Of a stretch of DNA of 6,289 nucleotides, positions 1 to 4,735 are shown one piece after another. The notes beneath the pieces were generated by a model. The model worked only from the letters and a program-made list of their open reading frames with translations. It made no database searches and had not been told where the DNA came from. Numbering within the stretch: the first letter of the stretch is position 1; each line of letters starts with the position of its first letter. The translations under genes were made by a program, and so were the position numbers. Source of the stretch: an uncultured Prevotella sp. (lineage in GTDB: Bacteria; Bacteroidota; Bacteroidia; Bacteroidales; Bacteroidaceae); contig UQKO01000079.1 of the NCBI GenBank assembly GCA_900541575.1, forward strand, positions 1-6,289. Reading direction: 5' to 3'.

Positions 1-18
1 CGCCGCCAATTTCTTTAC

Positions 19-57
19 AAGCCTCTTTCAGTGTAACAACTGAGAGAGGCTTTTTTT
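19..57 (+). terminator. Intrinsic terminator of an unseen upstream gene
   Basis: Bases 21-32 (GCCTCTTTCAGT) pair with 39-50 (ACTGAGAGAGGC) to give a 12-bp stem with one G-U pair and a 6-nt loop (GTAACA). Seven T residues follow at 51-57, and A19-A20 can also pair with the first two of them. The T tract is on the + strand side only, so it ends a + strand transcript that begins before the window. No coding sequence for that gene is visible in bases 1-20. Confidence 0.9.
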
Positions 58-242
58 GATTATTAGTCTACTAAATAGGTGAGAATAAGTAAGGATTTAA
101 AAACTTTTTTAAGGAAGCAGTTGCTTTTTGGGGACAGTTTAATTCTTGTCGTTTCTTGTTCAATCTCATTGGAAATGATGAATTTCTGGATCTGTCGTTT
201 ACAATTATTATAGGAAAGGGGTGGGTATTGAAACATTCTTCG

Positions 243-250
243 TATTTTTG
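243..250 (+). promoter_or_regulatory. Probable Bacteroidota -7 element for the L,D-transpeptidase gene
   Basis: TATTTTTG at 243-250 matches the Bacteroidota -7 consensus TAnnTTTG exactly. The expected -33 TTTG about 20 bases upstream is poor: the bases there read GGTG, and a TTG at 228-230 is too close. Transcription would start near 255-257, leaving a very short leader before the ATG at 270. The preceding stretch from 58 to 242 is AT-rich and shows no coding sequence or RNA gene that I can recognise. Confidence 0.5.
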
Positions 251-269
251 CAATTCATTAGAGAAGAAA

Positions 270-1106
270 ATGAAACACCTAAAATATATTTGCCTTATTC
301 CTTTGCTAGTATTGCTGCTCTCTGCTTGTGGAAAAAAACAAGCGTCCATGCTAGCCGAGATTGAAGAAAAGGAAACAGAAATTCAACGCGAAGATAGCCT
401 CATTCGTACGCAGGACAATCCAACAGAAGAAGAGATAGAAGCACTCACTGATTCTGCCAAACAAGAGAAACAGCGTGCCCTCATGGAAAAATACGATGGC
501 ATGCACATCTACGTGTCGAAATCGCGCATGCGCCTTTATGTGCTCGACAAAACGGACAGCGTTCTTTTTACGTGCGGCATTGCTTGCGGCATACGTCGCG
601 GCAACAAACAAGCTAAGGGAGACTATCGCACGCCTGAGGGTAACTTTCACATATCCGGAATCTTCAATAGTACCGATTGGGTACATCGTACACGTGATGG
701 ACGCTCCGTAAAAGGTTGTTACGGTCCTCACTTCCTGCGTCTTGCTACGGGCCGCTTGGGTGGCATTGGCATTCACGGAACCAATTCACCCCGAAGCATT
801 GGTAAGCGTGCATCGGAGGGGTGTATTCGCGTGTTGAGTGAGAATATCGTGACGATATATAAAAACTATGCTTATCAAGGTATGCCCGTCACCGTGGGAG
901 ATGAGAATGCTCCTCTTCCGCCTTTTCGAGGAATGGCCGAAGATGTTCCTAAGCAAGATATGAAGACTGTTAAAGACACTACTAGTCGTTGTACTGCTCG
1001 TAATCATACGGAGGAGCATCCTGCTCCTATACATACGGAAAAGACTGATTCACATCCTGTTATGCACCATAAAAACATGGTTGATGCTGATTCTCTTTGG
1101 GAATAA
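270..1106 (+). CDS. L,D-transpeptidase (YkuD-fold) lipoprotein
   Basis: This is a 278-residue putative L,D-transpeptidase of the ErfK/YbiS/YcfS/YnhG (YkuD) family. These enzymes form 3-3 peptidoglycan cross-links or attach proteins to the wall, using a catalytic cysteine. A lipoprotein signal peptide ends in the lipobox LSAC, with Cys20 as the lipidated residue. A charged, Glu-rich linker covers about 24-70, and the catalytic domain covers about 76-212. The active-site signature is visible as His169-Gly-Thr, then Ser182-x-Gly184-Cys185-x-Arg187. The tail after residue 212 is Pro/His-rich and not part of the known fold. I chose ATG 270 over an in-frame ATG at 156 because the signal peptide starts here and the -7 element lies between them. 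It is a monocistronic-looking gene, with a possible weak terminator after the stop. Family assignment is firm; the exact substrate is not knowable from sequence. Confidence 0.9.
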   Translation: MKHLKYICLIPLLVLLLSACGKKQASMLAEIEEKETEIQREDSLIRTQDNPTEEEIEALTDSAKQEKQRALMEKYDGMHIYVSKSRMRLYVLDKTDSVLFTCGIACGIRRGNKQAKGDYRTPEGNFHISGIFNSTDWVHRTRDGRSVKGCYGPHFLRLATGRLGGIGIHGTNSPRSIGKRASEGCIRVLSENIVTIYKNYAYQGMPVTVGDENAPLPPFRGMAEDVPKQDMKTVKDTTSRCTARNHTEEHPAPIHTEKTDSHPVMHHKNMVDADSLWE

Positions 1107-1117
1107 AACCCTTTGAT

Positions 1118-1139
1118 GTTTGTGCACAAACTTTTTGTG
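1118..1139 (+). terminator. Weak candidate terminator after the L,D-transpeptidase gene
   Basis: A perfect 14-bp palindrome, GTTTGTGCACAAAC (1118-1131), is followed by five T residues (1132-1136). Folded as RNA it gives only a 5-bp stem with a TGCA loop. An alternative hairpin pairs CACAAA (1125-1130) with TTTGTG (1134-1139). The two folds exclude each other. The stem is short, so termination may be partial. The palindrome could equally be a protein-binding site. Confidence 0.35.
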
Positions 1140-1193
1140 GACGTGCAATATGGTATTCTTTTTAGCATGATAATCAAAAAAACTCTTAAACAA

Positions 1194-1225
1194 TTTGGAT
1201 TTTGGTCGGATATTTGCTATCTTTG
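1194..1225 (+). promoter_or_regulatory. Bacteroidota-type promoter for the NlpC/P60 - CapA - MscS genes
   Basis: TTTG at 1194-1197 is followed after exactly 20 bases by TATCTTTG at 1218-1225, matching the Bacteroidota -33/-7 architecture. The transcription start would fall near 1230-1232, which places the first long helix of the structured leader at the very 5' end of the message. No other good promoter is seen before the CapA-family or MscS genes, so all three may depend on this one. Confidence 0.8.
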
Positions 1226-1227
1226 CG

Positions 1228-1370
1228 AATGTTGATTTTCAGGGAGAAAGCGTAATTGTAATACGCTTCATTCTGTTAGGGAGAATCAACATTGTAAGCG
1301 ATTGAAAGTATCGGCACGAGGTGTCAACTCTAGAGTCTATATTTGAAGGACGGAATGCTTTCAGTCCGTG
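1228..1370 (+). promoter_or_regulatory. Structured 5' leader, candidate cis-regulatory RNA or small RNA
   Basis: The roughly 170-nt region between the promoter and the GTG start holds two large adjacent hairpin domains. Domain 1 pairs 1228-1240 with 1281-1293 (13 bp, one G-U), and inside it AAGCGTA (1248-1254) pairs with TACGCTT (1262-1268). AGGGAGAA occurs twice around the inner hairpin, at 1241-1248 and 1278-1285. Domain 2 pairs 1300-1311 with 1355-1366 (12 bp, two G-U). It encloses GGCAC-GAG-GTGTC (1313-1325) and the palindrome ACTCTAGAGT (1327-1336). ACGGA (1350-1354) can instead pair with TCCGT (1365-1369), which would break domain 2. No T tract follows, so any control would more likely act on translation or stability than on termination. 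I do not recognise it as a known riboswitch, and it could also be a separate small RNA. These pairings were found by eye, with no covariation support. Confidence 0.6.
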
Positions 1371-1399
1371 AGATTTGAACCTATTAAATCCAATTTATT

Positions 1400-1993
1400 G
1401 TGCAAATAAAGAAATACGCCGCGTGCGTAGCGTTGGGTATGGCCTCATTCTTTACAGCTTCGGCTCAGGATATTATGCCCGAATCGCTTCCCTCGCGTCC
1501 CACAGCAGAGAAAATTGTTAAAGAAGTAGCACCCCTCGGTGTAATGCAAGAATCGACCGTAGCCGTAGAAAAAGAAGCAACTGTACCCTACAATGCAAAC
1601 TTTGGAGAGAAGGTAGTACAGACTGCTCTTCAGTATCTCGGTGCCTCTTATCGTTTAGGTATGTCGGGACCTTATGCTTTCGACTGTTCAGGATTCACTA
1701 GCTACGTGTATCGCCAGCAGAATGTAAGCATCTTGCGTAACTCGCGTTCGCAGTACACTCAAGGAACCCCTATAGGGCGTGTGTCGGATTTGAAAAAAGG
1801 CGATCTCGTGTTTTTCGGTGGACGCGGTAATGCGCGTTCCGTGGGGCATGTGGGTATTGTGATGGACGTAGATCCCGCGAGTAATAAATTCTCGTTTGTA
1901 CATGCCTCTCTCTCTGGTGTAAAGGTGTCGAGCTCTAACGAGCCTTATTATAGTCGCCGTTATATTGGAGCCCGTCGCATCGTAGAGAATTAG
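1400..1993 (+). CDS. Secreted NlpC/P60 family peptidoglycan hydrolase
   Basis: This 197-residue exported protein has an NlpC/P60 cysteine peptidase domain. Enzymes of this family cut peptide stems of peptidoglycan, typically the D-Glu-diaminopimelate bond. Residues 1-22 form a Sec signal peptide with a likely cleavage in ASA|QD. A low-complexity linker runs to about 65, and the catalytic domain covers 66-197. The catalytic Cys96 lies in FDCSGF, His150 in GHVGIV, and the third polar residue is His168 in FVHAS. The start is GTG at 1400; it fits the signal peptide, and no Shine-Dalgarno precedes it, as is normal in this phylum. There is no SH3 or LysM wall-binding domain, so it is a minimal single-domain hydrolase. 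It stands first behind the structured leader and lies 51 nt ahead of the CapA-family gene. A weak hairpin after the stop lacks a T tract. Confidence 0.92.
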   Translation: MQIKKYAACVALGMASFFTASAQDIMPESLPSRPTAEKIVKEVAPLGVMQESTVAVEKEATVPYNANFGEKVVQTALQYLGASYRLGMSGPYAFDCSGFTSYVYRQQNVSILRNSRSQYTQGTPIGRVSDLKKGDLVFFGGRGNARSVGHVGIVMDVDPASNKFSFVHASLSGVKVSSSNEPYYSRRYIGARRIVEN

Positions 1994-2044
1994 CTCTCCG
2001 CTTTTTGGGAGTTAGTCTAATAATAACAGAACCTATCCAAGACA

Positions 2045-3079
2045 GTGAAAAAGTTATTCGTCAGCATCGTCTGCGCTCTTGCCGTTATCTCGGCTGTGGG
2101 ACAGACTCAAAAGCATGCCACGATAGCATTTACAGGAGATATTATGATGGGTACTACCTATCCATCTGTGGAATTGCCGTCTCATGAGGGACGGCAATTA
2201 TTCGTTGATGCTACCCCTATTTTAAGTCGCGCTGATGTGGCCGCTGGTAATCTCGAAGGTACGCTTTGCGACAGTGGACAGACACATAAGAAAATATCTC
2301 GCGTGTGTTATGCTGTTCGCACTCCCACTATGTTTGCCCCACGCTTAAAAGAGGCAGGCTTCGACTATTTGGGCATGGCCAATAATCATGCACATGACTT
2401 TGGCAATGAGGGAATCCTCTCTACTATGGCCTGTCTCGATCGTATAGGTATAAAGCATAGTGGTATTCGTGGAATAGGTCCGGAGTGTGCCATCGTAAGT
2501 CGTGGTGGACGGACTTATGGATTTTGTTCTTTTGGGCATAACGAATATACCCTCCGACATCAGGATTTGGAAACGGTGCGTCGCATTATCACGTATCTCG
2601 TTAATCGCTGCGACTATGTCGTTGTAGGTTTTCATGGTGGAGCAGAAGGGGCTAAAGCTGCTCGTCTTCCGCAAGGGCGCGAGATATTTTGTGGAGAAGA
2701 TCGAGGCTCGCTCCGAAGCTTTGCTCATTTCTGTATCGATGCAGGTGCAGATGTAGTGTTTGGTCACGGCCCCCACGTGGCGCGAGCCATGGAACTTTAT
2801 AAAGAACATCTCATTGCTTATAGTTTGGGTAACTTTTGTACTCCTTATGGCATCAGTCTTTCGGGTATTTCTGGCTATGCTCCTCTACTAGAGGTTTGGC
2901 TCGACTCTGTTGGCCGCTTTGCAGGAGGCCGCATTCACTCTTTCTTGCAACAGCGTGGTAAAGGGCCACGTTTAGATAGCAGCCATCGTGCAGCTCAAGA
3001 GATACGTCGCCTCACGCAACTCGATTTTCCACAAGGACACCTTCAAATAACTAGTGAGGGGGTGTTGAGTAAGAAATGA
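2045..3079 (+). CDS. Secreted CapA/PgsA-family protein (metallophosphatase-like fold)
   Basis: This 344-residue protein belongs to the CapA family (PGA_cap), named after the poly-gamma-glutamate capsule gene and related to calcineurin-like metallophosphatases. A Sec signal peptide occupies about 1-20. The family motifs occur in order: GDIMMG (31-36), NLEGTL (69-74), ANNHAHDFG (112-120), GFHGGAE (195-201), GHGPHV (240-245) and YSLGNF (259-264). The Asp, Asn and His residues in these motifs are the presumed metal ligands. Many Bacteroidota carry CapA-family proteins without making poly-glutamate, and no capB or capC partner is present here, so a capsule role should not be assumed. A wall-related or phosphoester hydrolase role fits the neighbours, but that is inference. 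The start is GTG at 2045, which gives a clean signal peptide MKKLFVSIVCALAVISAVGQ. It probably shares a message with the NlpC/P60 gene. Confidence 0.88.
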   Translation: MKKLFVSIVCALAVISAVGQTQKHATIAFTGDIMMGTTYPSVELPSHEGRQLFVDATPILSRADVAAGNLEGTLCDSGQTHKKISRVCYAVRTPTMFAPRLKEAGFDYLGMANNHAHDFGNEGILSTMACLDRIGIKHSGIRGIGPECAIVSRGGRTYGFCSFGHNEYTLRHQDLETVRRIITYLVNRCDYVVVGFHGGAEGAKAARLPQGREIFCGEDRGSLRSFAHFCIDAGADVVFGHGPHVARAMELYKEHLIAYSLGNFCTPYGISLSGISGYAPLLEVWLDSVGRFAGGRIHSFLQQRGKGPRLDSSHRAAQEIRRLTQLDFPQGHLQITSEGVLSKK

Positions 3080-3157
3080 GAAAAGAAATAGAGATTGTAT
3101 GTGATGTGTGGCTTAGAATAGTGAGTTGTTTTTTCTTCTAAAAAGATTTTCCCAATT

Positions 3158-4048
3158 ATGCAATTTTTAGAATCACTTCCTGTGGCGGTGAATCAAATGG
3201 TGGAGTATGCTACTGTTTCGCGTGTTGATCGCTTGCTCGATCGCTTGCTCGAACTTTCGCTCTCGGTAGGCCGACATATCCTCTTGGCTCTAGTAATCTA
3301 CCTCGTGGGTAGCTTCTTAATAAAAGTGGTTAATCGCGTGGTGGCTGCCATGCTCAATCGACGTCATGTAGATGTGGGCGTGCAGAGTTTTCTTCGCAGC
3401 CTTGTGCGTATTCTTCTTACCATCCTACTTTTAGTCTCTGTTATTGGTGCGCTGGGTATTAACACAACCTCGTTTGCTGCTTTGCTAGCTTCGGCAGGTG
3501 TGGCTATAGGTATGGCGTTATCGGGAAATTTGCAAAACTTTGCTGGTGGCCTCATGGTGCTTCTTTTTAAACCCTATCGCGTGGGGGATATTATTGAAGC
3601 TCAAGGGACCATCGGTCGGGTACGTGAAATACAAATATTCCATACCATTCTGACTACTTATGATAATAAGACGGTCTATATTCCCAACGGAGCGCTCAGC
3701 ACCTCTACTGTGGTGAATCATTCGCGCGAAGAGGAACGTCGTGTGCAGTGGGTTATCGGTGTGGACTACGGACAGAACATAGACCTAGTTCGACGCAAGA
3801 TTGTGGAACTCTTTGCCTCTGATCCTCGTATTCTTCAGGAACCCGAAGAGCATTGCCCTTTCGTAGGAATTGATGCTCTGGCTGATAGTAGCGTTAATCT
3901 CGTGGTGCGTGTATGGGTGAAGACATCCGACTATTGGCCCATGTATTATCAAGGTCAGCAAGCTCTTTATGATATGTTCTGTCGTGAGGGTATCAATATT
4001 CCCTATCCTCAGACGGTGGTGCATGTTGATTCTTCCTCTAAAGCTTGA
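3158..4048 (+). CDS. mscS: Small-conductance mechanosensitive channel, MscS family
   Basis: This 296-residue channel protein is close in size to E. coli MscS (286 residues). Such channels open when membrane tension rises and release solutes during hypo-osmotic shock. Hydrophobic segments lie at about 39-59 (TM1) and 81-100 (TM2). The pore-lining TM3, at about 103-137, has the typical small-residue Ala/Gly pattern (ASAGVAIGMALSG). The beta domain follows, with KPYRVGD (138-144) and IPNG (175-178), and the C-terminal alpha/beta domain ends in the conserved IPYPQ (281-285). No extra N-terminal TM or periplasmic domain is present, so it is a minimal MscS. It begins 78 nt after the CapA-family gene. 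No TAnnTTTG promoter is visible in that gap, so read-through transcription is likely. A possible terminator overlaps its stop codon. Confidence 0.95.
   Translation: MQFLESLPVAVNQMVEYATVSRVDRLLDRLLELSLSVGRHILLALVIYLVGSFLIKVVNRVVAAMLNRRHVDVGVQSFLRSLVRILLTILLLVSVIGALGINTTSFAALLASAGVAIGMALSGNLQNFAGGLMVLLFKPYRVGDIIEAQGTIGRVREIQIFHTILTTYDNKTVYIPNGALSTSTVVNHSREEERRVQWVIGVDYGQNIDLVRRKIVELFASDPRILQEPEEHCPFVGIDALADSSVNLVVRVWVKTSDYWPMYYQGQQALYDMFCREGINIPYPQTVVHVDSSSKA
3227..3250 (+). repeat. Perfect 12-bp tandem duplication inside the MscS gene
   Basis: GATCGCTTGCTC occurs twice back to back (3227-3238 and 3239-3250). It encodes the duplicated DRLL-DRLL in the N-terminal helix before TM1 (residues 24-31). 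The unit is a multiple of three, so loss or gain of a copy would keep the frame. Confidence 0.85.
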
Positions 4049-4072
4049 AGCGGGGGTATATAAAGCTTTTTT
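4040..4072 (+). terminator. Possible weak terminator overlapping the MscS stop codon
   Basis: AAAGCTT at 4040-4046 pairs with AAGCTTT at 4063-4069 around a 16-nt loop, and the T run extends to 4072. The stem is only 7 bp and the loop is large, so it would be inefficient. It is nevertheless the only terminator-like structure directly after this gene, and rpsU has its own promoter further on. Confidence 0.4.
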
Positions 4073-4116
4073 CTTCTCTAAATTCGTCAGAATTGTTGCT
4101 AAGCAAATCTTTAGAA

Positions 4117-4145
4117 GGGGAAAAATGCCCCGAAAAACGGCATTT
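4117..4145 (+). other. Two competing hairpins upstream of the rpsU promoter
   Basis: AAATGCC (4123-4129) can pair with GGCATTT (4139-4145) around a 9-nt loop. Alternatively, GGGG (4117-4120) can pair with CCCC (4128-4131). No T tract follows, so this is not a standard terminator. It lies just upstream of the -33 element, so it could be a late part of the MscS 3' untranslated region, or an operator-like DNA site. Its function is unknown. Confidence 0.35.
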
Positions 4146-4166
4146 ACCTAAAAATCAAGGCGAAAG

Positions 4167-4198
4167 TTTGGGCGGGATAAAATAAATACGTAATTTTG
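4167..4198 (+). promoter_or_regulatory. Bacteroidota-type promoter of rpsU
   Basis: TTTG at 4167-4170, a 20-base spacer and TAATTTTG at 4191-4198 match the phylum consensus exactly. The start of transcription would be about 4203-4206, giving rpsU a leader of roughly 150 nt. That is long for a 63-codon gene. Confidence 0.85.
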
Positions 4199-4208
4199 CA
4201 ACTCGCAT

Positions 4209-4301
4209 GGGGTATACCCTAATCATTCTCCCGCTAGTAAGCATCGTGTAACGATGGTGTTGGGTTCCCCTGTGAAAAGGGTGCTGCTCTTGCAGAAGAG
4301 C
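4209..4301 (+). promoter_or_regulatory. Multi-hairpin 5' leader of rpsU, candidate autoregulatory RNA
   Basis: Four small stems lie in a row: GGG-TATA-CCC (4210-4219), CATCGT-GTA-ACGATG (4242-4256), CCCT-GTGAAA-AGGG (4268-4281) and GCTCTT-GCAG-AAGAGC (4286-4301). CCC (4230-4232) may also close with GGG (4262-4264) around the second stem. From about 4302 to the ATG at 4357 the leader is A-rich and unstructured, with no Shine-Dalgarno. Ribosomal protein genes often carry such leaders as binding sites for their own product. That role is inferred here, and I do not recognise a named RNA family. Confidence 0.5.
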
Positions 4302-4356
4302 TTGACTCGTAAGAATAGAAAGAAAAGTAATAACAAAATAAAACTAAAATCCCAAA

Positions 4357-4548
4357 ATGATCGTAGTACAGGTAAAAGAGGGCGAAAACATCGAACGCGC
4401 CCTGAAAAAGTTCAAGAGAAAGTTTGAAAGAACTGGCGTAGTAAAGGAACTTCGCGCACGTCAGCAGTTCGACAAGCCCAGCGTATTGAAGCGTTTGGCT
4501 AGAGAGCACGCTGTATACGTACAGCAGCTTCACCGCGATGAGGACTAA
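4357..4548 (+). CDS. rpsU: 30S ribosomal protein bS21
   Basis: This is a 63-residue basic protein of normal bS21 length, beginning MIVVQVKEGENIERALKKFK, the well-known N-terminus, with Arg/Lys-rich helices thereafter. It binds the platform of the 30S subunit near the 3' end of 16S rRNA. In Bacteroidota, bS21 with bS18 and bS6 is reported to help hold the anti-Shine-Dalgarno out of reach, which fits the lack of such sites before most genes here. In at least one flavobacterium (F. johnsoniae), rpsU itself is reported to carry a strong Shine-Dalgarno linked to feedback control. The 30 nt before this ATG are A-rich and contain no GGAGG. It has its own promoter, a structured leader and its own terminator, so it is largely monocistronic. 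Confidence 0.97.
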   Translation: MIVVQVKEGENIERALKKFKRKFERTGVVKELRARQQFDKPSVLKRLAREHAVYVQQLHRDED

Positions 4549-4560
4549 TCCTCATGTCGC
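4535..4560 (+). other. Hairpin with the rpsU stop codon in its loop
   Basis: ATGAGGA (4538-4544) pairs perfectly with TCCTCAT (4549-4555) around the 4-nt loop CTAA, whose last three bases are the rpsU stop codon. GCG (4535-4537) can add three more pairs with CGC (4558-4560) across a 2-nt bulge. It has no T tract, and the real terminator is further on. It may protect the message end, slow the terminating ribosome or bind a factor; none of this can be decided from sequence. Confidence 0.6.
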
Positions 4561-4612
4561 AGTGTATCTAGTAAAAGATTCACTCTTGAACTGATACGCA
4601 GTACATACACTG
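4560..4612 (+). repeat. Inverted repeat in the rpsU 3' untranslated region
   Basis: CAGTGTAT (4560-4567) pairs with ATACACTG (4605-4612), 8 bp around 37 nt. GTATC (4564-4568) can instead pair with GATAC (4593-4597). With the stop-codon hairpin before it and the terminator after it, the whole 3' region 4535-4670 is structured. Confidence 0.5.
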
Positions 4613-4626
4613 AATAGCATTTAATG

Positions 4627-4670
4627 AAATCGTTGCATCGTTCAAACAAGACTTTGCAGCGATTTTTTTT
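4627..4670 (+). terminator. Intrinsic terminator of rpsU
   Basis: AAATCGTTGCA (4627-4637) pairs with TGCAGCGATTT (4655-4665), 11 bp with one G-U, around a 17-nt loop. The T run covers 4663-4670. Because it lies between rpsU and the recombinase gene, it should separate abundant rpsU transcription from the lowly needed recombinase, apart from read-through. Confidence 0.88.
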
Positions 4671-4735
4671 GTCTTAAAATTTGGTGCATTCAGAAAAAGT
4701 TGCGATATTCGCCTTTGAAAGCAAACGAGAGAGTC

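Noticed and set aside
156..269. Extension of the L,D-transpeptidase to an upstream in-frame ATG
   Set aside because: It would bury the lipoprotein signal peptide 38 residues inside the protein and start upstream of the probable -7 element at 243-250.
351..776. 141-codon minus-strand reading frame
   Set aside because: It is the antisense of the L,D-transpeptidase and shows no promoter or domain.
1229..1255. Eight-codon open reading frame at the 5' end of the leader (ATG to TAA), a possible leader peptide
   Set aside because: Its ATG falls at or before the predicted transcription start and inside a stable helix; the peptide has no run of one amino acid that would suggest attenuation.
1228..1370. 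Known c-di-AMP (ydaO) riboswitch, which controls wall hydrolases in Firmicutes and Actinobacteria
   Set aside because: I could not find its conserved core sequences, and I do not know it from this phylum. An Rfam search would settle it.
1991..2012. Terminator after the NlpC/P60 gene (CTCC/GGAG hairpin)
   Set aside because: The stem is only four pairs and the T residues are in the loop, not after the stem.
2005..2187. 60-codon reading frame overlapping the start of the CapA-family gene
   Set aside because: It lies in another frame of a clear coding sequence, and its product has no recognisable motif or signal.
4554..4571. Five-codon mini reading frame after rpsU with GAGGA upstream
   Set aside because: It is very short, the GAGGA is inside the stop-codon hairpin, and chance occurrence is likely.
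4700..4735. TTG start for the recombinase, adding 12 residues
   Set aside because: ATG 4736 gives the usual Xer N-terminus and length, and the extra residues match nothing I know in the family.
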